NCBI RefSeq assembly: GCF_014284475.1
Contig: NZ_WJBC01000014.1
Span: forward strand, 1 to 64,000
Direction: 5' to 3'
Length of the DNA: 64,000 bases
Source of the DNA: Acetobacterium fimetarium
Lineage (GTDB): Bacteria > Bacillota > Clostridia > Eubacteriales > Eubacteriaceae
The first letter of the stretch is position 1. Each line of letters opens with the position of its first letter. The translations under genes were made by a program, and so were the position numbers. Shown here piece by piece: positions 57,785-64,000 of this stretch. Below the pieces are notes generated by a model, which was not told where the DNA came from, searched no databases, and saw nothing but the letters and a program-made list of their open reading frames with translations.

Positions 57785-57930
57785 TACATTTTTTCTTCCA
57801 TCCAGATAAATTTGACGTAGTCACACTCATTAATCCTGCACAGCCGGAAAAACACATTTGCACACGTCCCGGTTGTTCACACTCGGGAAGCCAGTTATGC
57901 ACAGGCATCGCTTCGGTTCATAGACTGGGC
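57785..57930 (-). other. Unexplained leader between terminator hairpin and fliF
   Basis: About 145 bp upstream of fliF with GC-rich pairing potential (for example CCCGAGTGTGAACAACCGGG on the minus strand) and no reading frame. No known riboswitch sequence was recognised; the c-di-GMP aptamer motif was looked for and not seen. Confidence 0.4.
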
Positions 57931-57983
57931 ATAAATAAAAACTGTGGCAGCTCTTAAATTCAAGCATTCAAGCTGCAACCACA
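57931..57983 (-). terminator. Terminator-like hairpin between fliE and fliF
   Basis: Minus strand TGTGGTTGCAGCT...AGCTGCCACA (57971-57983 with 57943-57952; two-base bulge) followed by GTTTTTATTT. It lies inside the flagellar block. Confidence 0.7.
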
Positions 57984-58016
57984 ATTTTTGGTTATCATGT
58001 TCAATCTTTTTCAATA

Positions 58017-58343
58017 TTACAGGCTTGTACTCATAACCGATGAATAGGCATCCAGTGCTTTGTTTCGCAGCTGAACCATGGTCTGCAAGGCAACCTCGGC
58101 TTTTGCAGTATTCATCATCATCGTAGATGGATCATCCATATTTCCGATGGATAAGTTGTAGGCATCGACCTTCGTCTGGGCCTCTGTTTTTTCAACATTG
58201 TCAAGCAGTCCCTGCAAGGTATCTTTGAAACTGTTTGTTGAAGTTGCCGAAGCACTCTCTGAAGCTGCTGCTGCGCCTCCCAAACTGCTGCTGACAGAAC
58301 CAATACTGCCGCCAATAATTGAGTCGATAGGAACAATAAACAT
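58017..58343 (-). CDS. fliE: Flagellar hook-basal body protein FliE
   Basis: Connects the MS-ring to the rod. The 108-residue protein has a Ser/Ala-rich N-terminal half and the conserved FliE C-terminal helices: NSFKDTLQGLLDNVEKTEAQTKVDAYNLSIGNMDDPSTMMMNTAKAEVALQTMVQLRNKALDAYSSVMSTSL carries the family core around AEVALQTMVQLRNKALDAY. Gene order flgB-flgC-fliE is classical. AAAGGAGAATT precedes the ATG. Confidence 0.93.
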   Translation of the reverse strand: MFIVPIDSIIGGSIGSVSSSLGGAAAASESASATSTNSFKDTLQGLLDNVEKTEAQTKVDAYNLSIGNMDDPSTMMMNTAKAEVALQTMVQLRNKALDAYSSVMSTSL

Positions 58344-58360
58344 ATTAATAATTCTCCTTT

Positions 58361-58804
58361 TTATTTACCGATTTCCAAAGCTTTTAACGCGATCGCCTTG
58401 GTCGCATTGAAAGCCGTCACATTCGCTTCATAAGCGCGGCTCGCTCCCATGGCATCGACCATTTCCTGGGCGGTGCTGACATTGGGATACATCACATAGC
58501 CATCGGCATTTGCATCCGGATGGGAAGGATCATAAACCGGCACCAAGGCCGAAGGATCTTCCACCACAGCGCCAACCTGCACGCCGGCATTCTGATTGCT
58601 CAGCTCTGAACTGAGCGCATCGCGAAACGAACCGGTCGGGATGGTGTTCACACTATTGAGAACCGTCATCTGACGGCGATACGGTGTGCCGTCTTCCGTA
58701 CGGGTCACCTCAGCATTGGCAATATTCTGAGAAATAATATCCAGTCTGAATTTTTGTGCGGTCATCCCTGAACCCGAGATATTTAAAGAACTCATAAAAC
58801 TCAT
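58361..58804 (-). CDS. flgC: Flagellar basal-body rod protein FlgC
   Basis: Proximal rod subunit. From ATG 58804 (MSFMSSLNISGSGMTAQKFRLD), eleven bases after GGAGGG, it is 147 residues; the earlier GTG is too close to that site. The N-terminal rod motif NISGSGMTAQKFRLDIISQNIANAEVTRTEDGTPYRRQ and the C-terminal YPNVSTAQEMVDAMGASRAYEANVTAFNATKAIALKALEIGK are both typical. The flgB stop lies six bases upstream. Confidence 0.95.
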   Translation of the reverse strand: MSFMSSLNISGSGMTAQKFRLDIISQNIANAEVTRTEDGTPYRRQMTVLNSVNTIPTGSFRDALSSELSNQNAGVQVGAVVEDPSALVPVYDPSHPDANADGYVMYPNVSTAQEMVDAMGASRAYEANVTAFNATKAIALKALEIGK

Positions 58805-58809
58805 TTCTA

Positions 58810-59205
58810 TCACTTCCCTCCGCTAATCGCGTATTTCAATCTGGAGTAAGAATCGCTTACCCCTTGGACCAAATAGTAATACTGCAGTTGCGCCTTCGTC
58901 ATATCGATGTTTTCCGAATCAACATCAACATTATTCTCATCCAGTCTGCTTGATGACGATCTGGAATAGACGCTGACCTGCGAGTTTTCAATGCTTTCAA
59001 TGTTTTTTGTTTTGCTGGCTGCCGAAGCGGAAGTCGTCTGAATTTTTTGTATCTCAGATTTCAATTCATCTTCAAAATCAACCGCAACAGCCTTGTACCC
59101 CGGCGTTTCCGAATTGGCAATGTTGTTACTGATTGCTTTTTGTCGCTGCCAGGTGCCATTCAGCGCTTTTTCATACAAAGCAGACGTGATCGAATCTCCT
59201 ATCAT
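58810..59205 (-). CDS. flgB: Flagellar basal-body rod protein FlgB
   Basis: Proximal rod subunit. The 131-residue protein has the rod-protein N-terminus ITSALYEKALNGTWQRQKAISNNIANSETPGYKAVAVDFEDELKSEI with the ANSETPGYK signature, and the C-terminal helix AQLQYYYLVQGVSDSYSRLKYAISGGK. AAAGGAG precedes the ATG by six bases. It leads flgB-flgC-fliE, probably transcribed from the 59.2-59.45 kb region. Confidence 0.95.
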   Translation of the reverse strand: MIGDSITSALYEKALNGTWQRQKAISNNIANSETPGYKAVAVDFEDELKSEIQKIQTTSASAASKTKNIESIENSQVSVYSRSSSSRLDENNVDVDSENIDMTKAQLQYYYLVQGVSDSYSRLKYAISGGK

Positions 59206-59464
59206 TTTATACTCCTTTACAAACGCTCACACAAAAATAACTGAATTAAGTTACTTACTCTTTATACCCTTATATCTTTATTGATATCATTCATTTATAT
59301 CTACTTGATCCGGTTGTCTATCAATAAAAAACATTCATTTAAATACAACTAATTTTTTATTTAAAAAAACAATACAATATCCAGTGTTTATATTATCATA
59401 TATTTTGTGAAACAACAATTAAATTAATCGCAATTGTTGACTTTATCCGAAATTTAAAGAAAAT
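59206..59464 (-). other. AT-rich upstream region of flgB
   Basis: About 260 bp with very low GC. On the minus strand TTGTTT-17-TATAAA (near 59390-59420) could be a sigma-A promoter. No gene or strong structure seen. Confidence 0.3.
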
Positions 59465-59497
59465 AAAAAAAACAGCTGAAATTCAGCTGTTTTTTTA
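59465..59497 (-). terminator. Terminator after the fliT-like gene
   Basis: AACAGCTGAAATTCAGCTGTT (59471-59491) flanked by an A-run and a T-run; works in either direction. It separates the fliD-fliS unit from flgB. Confidence 0.9.
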
Positions 59498-59501
59498 TAA
59501 A

Positions 59502-59897
59502 TCACTTTTTCGTATCCAGATGAGCCCCGTAGCTTGGTGTCATGCTGATTTCATAACTCGCAATTTTCTGATTGGTGCGATTTGTTTTCAAATCCTGCAT
59601 GGTTTGTTTCTGTTCCTCACGCAGCTGCCTGACAATATCCTGATCGATCTCTGCGTTGAGTTTAATCAGTTCATTAATCTGACTTTTCTGTTCCTCATTG
59701 TAAGCAATCGCGTTGTTCTCCAGCTTGAAATGCGTTTCCAGCTGCTGCAGTTTTTCGATCAGAACGTCGCGTTCGGCCAGTATTCCAGCTAAAGACTCCC
59801 AATTTTCAATATTGCTGAGCAGTTCTTCACCCTTGGAAACATATTCTTTCAGAATCTGAATTTTCTCCCGGCAAAACTGATTAGTCTGATCATTCAT
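59502..59897 (-). CDS. Hypothetical FliT-like protein
   Basis: 131-residue, mostly helical and charged protein with Glu/Gln/Lys-rich heptads (LLSNIENWESLAGILAERDVLIEKLQQLETHF, QKSQINELIKLNAEIDQDIVRQLREEQKQTMQDL). No catalytic motif. It begins 3 bp after the fliS stop and ends before a terminator. The fliD-fliS-fliT order and size suggest a FliT-type export chaperone for FliD, but sequence identity cannot be judged here. Confidence 0.65.
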   Translation of the reverse strand: MNDQTNQFCREKIQILKEYVSKGEELLSNIENWESLAGILAERDVLIEKLQQLETHFKLENNAIAYNEEQKSQINELIKLNAEIDQDIVRQLREEQKQTMQDLKTNRTNQKIASYEISMTPSYGAHLDTKK

Positions 59898-59900
59898 TGA

Positions 59901-60293
59901 CTACAGCCTCCGCGGGGTTGAAGCACTGTTTATTTTATTCGCTTCCTTAAAAGAATCTTTAAGATCATTGATCAAAGACAACAGATCATTCATCAATTTA
60001 ACATCGCGATTGACGTTTGCTTCACCCAACTTCTCATAGATAAACCCGTATAATTCATTAAGCTCAATCGAAATCGGGTATTGCATATCAAGAGAAAGAT
60101 TCAATGAAGAAATAATCTTTTGACATTTTGCAATACAATTGAACGTTTTAACAAATTCCTGGCGTTCCGTCAGAATAACTGCCATCTTCAGCTGTTTTGA
60201 AGCTTCTTCGTAGAGCTTGACGACCACGTCACCCTTGGATAAGATTTCCAACGCGAGTCTTTTTGTCTCATCATATGCGTTTGCGTACTGCAT
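59901..60293 (-). CDS. fliS: Flagellar export chaperone FliS
   Basis: Chaperone that keeps flagellin unfolded before export. From ATG 60293 (a GTG directly before it is also possible) the protein is 131 residues or one fewer, all-helical: MQYANAYDETKRLALEILSKGDVVVKLYEEASKQLKMAV, FVKTFNCIAKCQKIISSLNLSLD, ELNELYGFIYEKLGEANVNRDVKLMNDLLSLINDLKDSFKEA. The pattern Y-N...LYEEA and INDLKDSF... is that of FliS. It lies between fliD and the fliT-like gene. Confidence 0.9.
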   Translation of the reverse strand: MQYANAYDETKRLALEILSKGDVVVKLYEEASKQLKMAVILTERQEFVKTFNCIAKCQKIISSLNLSLDMQYPISIELNELYGFIYEKLGEANVNRDVKLMNDLLSLINDLKDSFKEANKINSASTPRRL

Positions 60294-60317
60294 CACAATT
60301 CCCCCTTTCTAAAAGGC

Positions 60318-62207
60318 TTAACTTGCCGAGAATGATGTTAACATCGAGCTTTGAGTATTCAGCGATTGAATCGCTGTTTCCATGGCGGTAAATTTACTCC
60401 AGTAATAGGTTTCCTGCTCTTTAAGTTTCGCTTTCATTTCTTTGATCGACTTGTTTGCTTTGGTGATATTTGTCGTGATACTGTTTTCCGTATTGGAAAG
60501 TGTCGCTTCATAGCCGGCCAGTTCGACAAGCGATCCTCGCGTCCCCTTCACCCCGGATGTCTTTGAGGCTCCGTTGATGATATCATTGAGCTGATTGGAC
60601 AAGCCTGTTTTTTCCGACGTAAAAAGCTCTTTTACCGCCGTTGTCTGCGACGCCAGTGCTGCATCCAGTTTGGTTTCATCAATTTTCAGCTTGCCGTTTT
60701 CAGAATAGCCGGCCGAAGTGATGCCCATATTGAAAAGAGAAATTCCGCCTGCTACCGCCGAGCTGTACATCAGCGACTGCATTTTTGCTGTGATCCCTCT
60801 AATGGTACTGTCTCCAGTCAGCAGGCCGGTCTTGGCTTTTTTCTCCCACTGTTCAACTTCCGTATCACTCATATCTTTTTTCTGGTCGTCCGTCAGTGGC
60901 TGGTAGTCCGAATCATATTTTTCCTTGACCAGGCTGTTCATCTTATCAATCAGTGTATTATAATCATTCACATAACTCGTGATTGTCTCTTTTAAAGTAG
61001 TTGTATCCTCTTTAAGGGTAATCGTGCTTGCTTCATTCGTTTCCTTCAGCAAATCGATTTTCACGCCATCAACGGTGACGGAATTCGACGTCCGGGTAAC
61101 GGACTGTCCATTAACCATAAATTCGGCATTCTGCCCGGCAGTGACCGTTCGATCTTTTAAGCCAAAGGCCGCCATGATGCCGTCAGACTTCGCATCACTG
61201 ATGACGATGTTCCCCGTACTGCCGCTTTCATCAGCGGTCATGGTAAATTTATCAGTTAGTGCAGAATACCCCATGGTGACACCGGCACTGCTTGAATTGA
61301 TGCGGCCCATGATGGTTGACAGTGAATCGGTCCGGTTAAACGTAAAATCGACCGAGTTGACAGAAAAACTGAAGGTCTGGGCGCTCGCATCAAGACCTCT
61401 CAAGGGCAGATCCCCCAGTGCGGTACCGGTGCTCAGCTTATTAGTCTGGCCACTGGTCATACCCAGCGAAGCCAGAACCGGTGTTTTTGAACTGAGATCA
61501 TTCACCGTGATCTGAGAACCAGAGTCAGCAGAAGTAAAGCTTAACTTGCCGTCAGTAAGGCCAACTCTGACCATCGGCACAATCGGCACATCAGCACTCT
61601 TATTACCAAAAGCCGCTGTAACCTTTTCCTGAAGGGCCGTCAGAAAATTGCTGCCGTCGGCTTTAAAACTGGTATCACTGATATCGAAGGTGATGGTTTT
61701 AACGGTTCCATCCAATGTCATCTTCAGCGATTTTCCGGAAAGATTGGTCACTAGCGTACTGTTATCGACTGTAATCGCCGATCCAGTCAGGTCTTTGGAG
61801 ATTTTTGCTGCACTTGATACCGTCGCCTTTGTAGCCAGTTTCGTGATTGAATTGATCGTGATGCTGCCTGACATGGCGGCATTTGTTGCCGTCGCGGTAA
61901 TGTTTGTAGAAGTCGTCGATGCTGCCACCGTGCTGAACAGCTTATCACTTCGCATATTTTTGCTGGACAAAACATCCAGATACTTACTCTGAAATTCTTT
62001 TAACGCTTTGGTAACATCACGGTAGGCCGTCTGTTTCCATTCCATTTTTGTGACTTTTGCTTCTTCTTTTGTAATTTTAGTACGGGATCCGGTGGTTAAA
62101 CTTTCAACCAATGAATCAGTGTCCATACCGGAAACCAGTCCGCCGATCCCGGTCTTACCTGTTAAAGTTGAAGCTGTACTTGATGATGTTGAGCTTACTG
62201 TTGACAT
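60318..62207 (-). CDS. fliD: Flagellar capping protein FliD (filament cap, HAP2)
   Basis: Caps the growing filament and helps insert flagellin. The 629-residue protein has the FliD N-terminal helices (GGLVSGMDTDSLVESLTTGSRTKITKEEAKVTKMEWKQTAYRDVTKALKEFQSKYLDVLSS), a long Ser/Thr-rich variable middle, and the C-terminal domain (LTGDSTIRGITAKMQSLMYS, FNMGITSAGYSENGKLKIDETKLDAAL, LKEQETYYWSKFTAMETAIQSLNTQSSMLTSF). GGAGGG is six bases before the ATG. A sigma-28-type promoter lies upstream at 62261-62288, and fliS follows. Confidence 0.95.
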   Translation of the reverse strand: MSTVSSTSSSTASTLTGKTGIGGLVSGMDTDSLVESLTTGSRTKITKEEAKVTKMEWKQTAYRDVTKALKEFQSKYLDVLSSKNMRSDKLFSTVAASTTSTNITATATNAAMSGSITINSITKLATKATVSSAAKISKDLTGSAITVDNSTLVTNLSGKSLKMTLDGTVKTITFDISDTSFKADGSNFLTALQEKVTAAFGNKSADVPIVPMVRVGLTDGKLSFTSADSGSQITVNDLSSKTPVLASLGMTSGQTNKLSTGTALGDLPLRGLDASAQTFSFSVNSVDFTFNRTDSLSTIMGRINSSSAGVTMGYSALTDKFTMTADESGSTGNIVISDAKSDGIMAAFGLKDRTVTAGQNAEFMVNGQSVTRTSNSVTVDGVKIDLLKETNEASTITLKEDTTTLKETITSYVNDYNTLIDKMNSLVKEKYDSDYQPLTDDQKKDMSDTEVEQWEKKAKTGLLTGDSTIRGITAKMQSLMYSSAVAGGISLFNMGITSAGYSENGKLKIDETKLDAALASQTTAVKELFTSEKTGLSNQLNDIINGASKTSGVKGTRGSLVELAGYEATLSNTENSITTNITKANKSIKEMKAKLKEQETYYWSKFTAMETAIQSLNTQSSMLTSFSAS

Positions 62208-62260
62208 TTTTTATCCCTCCAAACTGAATTTGTTATATTTCGTTCTATATCGTTATAATT

Positions 62261-62288
62261 AATATCGTCGCTTTCCCGAAATACTTTA
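62261..62288 (-). promoter_or_regulatory. Sigma-28 (sigma-D)-like promoter of fliD
   Basis: Minus-strand TAAAGTAT (62281-62288) and GACGATAT (62261-62268), 12 bp apart. Both halves closely match the flagellar sigma consensus (TAAAGTTT, GCCGATAT); the spacer is one base longer than usual. It overlaps the 3' end of cheR. Confidence 0.55.
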
Positions 62289-63098
62289 GTATTCTTTTTG
62301 GTAAATCGAAGGCTGGACGTATTTGAACGAATGATCAACCGAAGCCAGCGACTCGCTCTGGCCAATGAAGAAATAGCCGCCCGGCAACAGTGAATCATAG
62401 AATTTTCGCACGATTTCATTTTTGGTCGGTTTGTCAAAATAGATCATAACGTTGCGGCAGAAAATCGCCTGGAAAGGTTTCTTAAACTGAAACCGGGACA
62501 ATAAATTGAAATTCCGGTAAGCGACACCCTTGCGCAAAGCATCCGATACCCGCATGAATTCCTCATCATAATCGACAAAATACTTCTTTTTCCATTCCAG
62601 CGGAACCTTTGAAAGTTCTTCCTTCGAATAGACGCCCGATTTGGCAATCGACAGCACCTTGTCCGAGATGTCAGACGCCAGAATTGTGCTGTCCCAGGAG
62701 CCGATACTACTGCTCAGATAGTCGCGGGTGATCATCGAAAGGGTATAGGGTTCCTGACCGGAAGAACACCCGGCACTCCAAACCCGCAAGTCCCTGGTTT
62801 TTGTCGTTTCCTCGATCCACGGCAGCACATGCTTTTTGTAGTAATCAAAATGCTCGCTTTCCCGTAAAAAATAGGTATGGTTGGTGGTCAGTTTGTTGAT
62901 CAACACCGTCGCTTCTTCATTATTTTTATCACTTTTAACATATTCAAAATAATCCATGTAATTGGTGTAGCCGAGCTGAGCAATATGATTGCTCAACCGG
63001 CCTTCGATCAGATGCCTTTTTTTGCGCAAATCGACACCGTAATTGGTATGGATATAAGAGGTGATCGCGTTAAATTCGTCTTCCTTCAGCTTAATCAT
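62286..63098 (-). CDS. cheR: Chemotaxis protein methyltransferase CheR
   Basis: Methylates glutamates of chemoreceptors with S-adenosylmethionine. The 270-residue protein has the N-terminal helical domain (DLRKKRHLIEGRLSNHIAQLGYTNYMDYFEYV), then the SAM-binding WSAGCSSGQEPYTLSM, LASDISDKVLSIAKSGVYS, and AIFCRNVMIYFDKPTKNEIVRKFYDSLLPGGYFFIGQSES, all standard. cheA ends 20 bp upstream; the two are co-transcribed. The 3' end overlaps the sigma-28-like promoter of fliD. Confidence 0.95.
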   Translation of the reverse strand: MIKLKEDEFNAITSYIHTNYGVDLRKKRHLIEGRLSNHIAQLGYTNYMDYFEYVKSDKNNEEATVLINKLTTNHTYFLRESEHFDYYKKHVLPWIEETTKTRDLRVWSAGCSSGQEPYTLSMITRDYLSSSIGSWDSTILASDISDKVLSIAKSGVYSKEELSKVPLEWKKKYFVDYDEEFMRVSDALRKGVAYRNFNLLSRFQFKKPFQAIFCRNVMIYFDKPTKNEIVRKFYDSLLPGGYFFIGQSESLASVDHSFKYVQPSIYQKEY

Positions 63099-63118
63099 TT
63101 CTTATTGCCTTTCTTAAA

Positions 63119-64000
63119 TTAGTACCGGTCCAGAATACTGGGAATATCGACAATCAGGCTGATGCTGCCATTACCCAATATGGTACAGCCCGCAATGCCG
63201 GAATCCTTAACCGAATAGCGGTTCAGATATTTCGGAATGGGCTTCACCACGATCTGATGTTTCTGGATCAGATCATCCATAAACAGGCAGGCAAACGTTT
63301 CGCCGGAATCCACCAGCATCAGCGTTCCATCCTCGATACTGGTTTCGCATTTCCCCGAATTGAAGATATCGTGGAGACGAATCAGCGGATAGCATACCCC
63401 TCGGATCATCACCATTTCATTTTTGTCCGGATCCTTAATCAGTTGATCGGATGTGATTTTAAAGGACTCGCGAATATTGCTGATCGGGATTTCGTAGAGA
63501 CTGTCCCCAACCTGAATTTCCATTCCGGAAATGATCGATAAGGTCAGCGGTATTTTCAGGAACGTGTTCGTGCCCGATCCCTTTTCACTTTCAATTGAGA
63601 TGGACCCGCCGACTTTTTCGATATTCTTCTTGACGACATCCATCCCCACGCCACGGCCGGAAAGCTCAGTGACGACACTGTTCGTGGAAAAACCCGGCGC
63701 CATGATTAAATTCAGTATTTCTTTTTCTGTGTATTCTTCTTCCGGTTTTGTCAAAAGATTCTTTTCTTTCGCTTTTTTCAGAAGCACTGCCGGGTCCAAG
63801 CCCTTGCCATCATCACTGACCGAAATGACGATATCACCGCCGACATTCTGCGCTGACAGAATCACTTTGCCGATCGGATTTTTTCCGACGGCCATTCTTT
63901 CTTCCTTGCTTTCTATCCCATGATCCATGGAATTTCTGACCAGATGCATCAGCGGATCGGTGATCCCGTCGATAATGGTTTTGTCGACTTCTGTGGTTTC
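63119..64000 (-). CDS. cheA: Chemotaxis histidine kinase CheA, C-terminal part (cut by window edge)
   Basis: Sensor kinase of chemotaxis. Only the C-terminal part is visible; the frame is open through the right edge, so the start is outside. The ATP-binding domain shows the N-box HLVRNSMDHGIESKEER, G1 DDGKGLDPA, and G2 GRGVGMDVVKKNIEKVGG with GSGTNTFLKIPLTLS. It is followed by a CheW-like regulatory domain (SGMEIQVGDSLYEIPISNIRESF to the end, SISLIVDIPSILDRY). The His-phosphotransfer and P2 domains are not in view. cheR follows directly. Confidence 0.95.
   Translation of the reverse strand, partial: ETTEVDKTIIDGITDPLMHLVRNSMDHGIESKEERMAVGKNPIGKVILSAQNVGGDIVISVSDDGKGLDPAVLLKKAKEKNLLTKPEEEYTEKEILNLIMAPGFSTNSVVTELSGRGVGMDVVKKNIEKVGGSISIESEKGSGTNTFLKIPLTLSIISGMEIQVGDSLYEIPISNIRESFKITSDQLIKDPDKNEMVMIRGVCYPLIRLHDIFNSGKCETSIEDGTLMLVDSGETFACLFMDDLIQKHQIVVKPIPKYLNRYSVKDSGIAGCTILGNGSISLIVDIPSILDRY

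Noticed and set aside
57785-57930. c-di-GMP riboswitch before fliF
   Set aside because: The conserved aptamer core (GGCAAACC / GACGCAAAGCC-type) is absent.

Overview
The window is bacterial chromosomal DNA, about 45% GC by eye, with Gram-positive (Firmicutes/Clostridia) features: AGGAGG-type ribosome binding sites, a T-box leader, a CggR-led glycolytic operon, a single-chain pyruvate:ferredoxin oxidoreductase, a minimal SufC-SufB pair, an ECF-type vitamin transporter subunit and a sigma-54 gene. Together these suggest an anaerobic, motile, possibly acetogenic member of the Eubacteriaceae (Acetobacterium-like). That placement is inference from gene content and protein style, not a database match.

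Layout. 1-3.6 kb: 3' end of an IS4-type transposase, then motA-motB and a c-di-GMP phosphodiesterase (HD-GYP). 3.65-4.9 kb: a ClC chloride transporter. 4.9-17.0 kb: a leftward branched-chain amino acid operon in the order ilvC-leuA-cimA-leuC-leuD-leuB-ilvD-ilvB. It is driven by a near-consensus promoter (16984-17012) and a T-box whose specifier reads CUC (Leu). Because cimA is present, LeuCD and LeuB can serve both leucine synthesis and the citramalate route to isoleucine. 17-21.5 kb: a DUF362 ferredoxin-like protein, tadA, a secreted 5'-nucleotidase, and a PanT-like ECF subunit divergent from coaBC. 21.7-24.1 kb: coaBC and a split ThrE exporter. 24.3-26.4 kb: sufC-sufB followed by an ArsD-like protein. 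26.6-38.4 kb: galE, nifJ (PFOR), a tandem-domain PPK2, an isocitrate/isopropylmalate dehydrogenase, an HD protein, a LiaF-like protein, pgi and an Fe-S aldo/keto reductase. 38.6-43.2 kb: glycerol dehydrogenase, and clpB behind a ribbon-helix-helix gene. 43.5-49.8 kb: cggR-gap-pgk-tpiA-gpmI-secG, with a palindromic operator at the cggR promoter. 50.0-52.4 kb: rpoN and trxB. 52.6-64 kb: a leftward flagellar/chemotaxis block (cheA'-cheR-fliD-fliS-fliT?-flgB-flgC-fliE-fliF-fliG-fliH-fliI-fliJ).

The least ordinary content is between genes. At least two families of palindromic, MITE-like repeats are scattered through operons. Family A is about 155 bp with ends ATTGCGAAA/TTTCGCAAT. Family B is about 100-130 bp with ends GTACCGACAATTGTTA/TAACAATTGGTCGGTAC. 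Two insertions, leuC-leuD and ilvC-leuA, are flanked by 16-18 bp direct repeats of the neighbouring gene end, so the pre-insertion arrangement can be read. A tandem array of 80-bp hairpin units lies between the T-box terminator and ilvC, and one unit has a different central stem that still pairs. No tRNA, rRNA or CRISPR array was seen.
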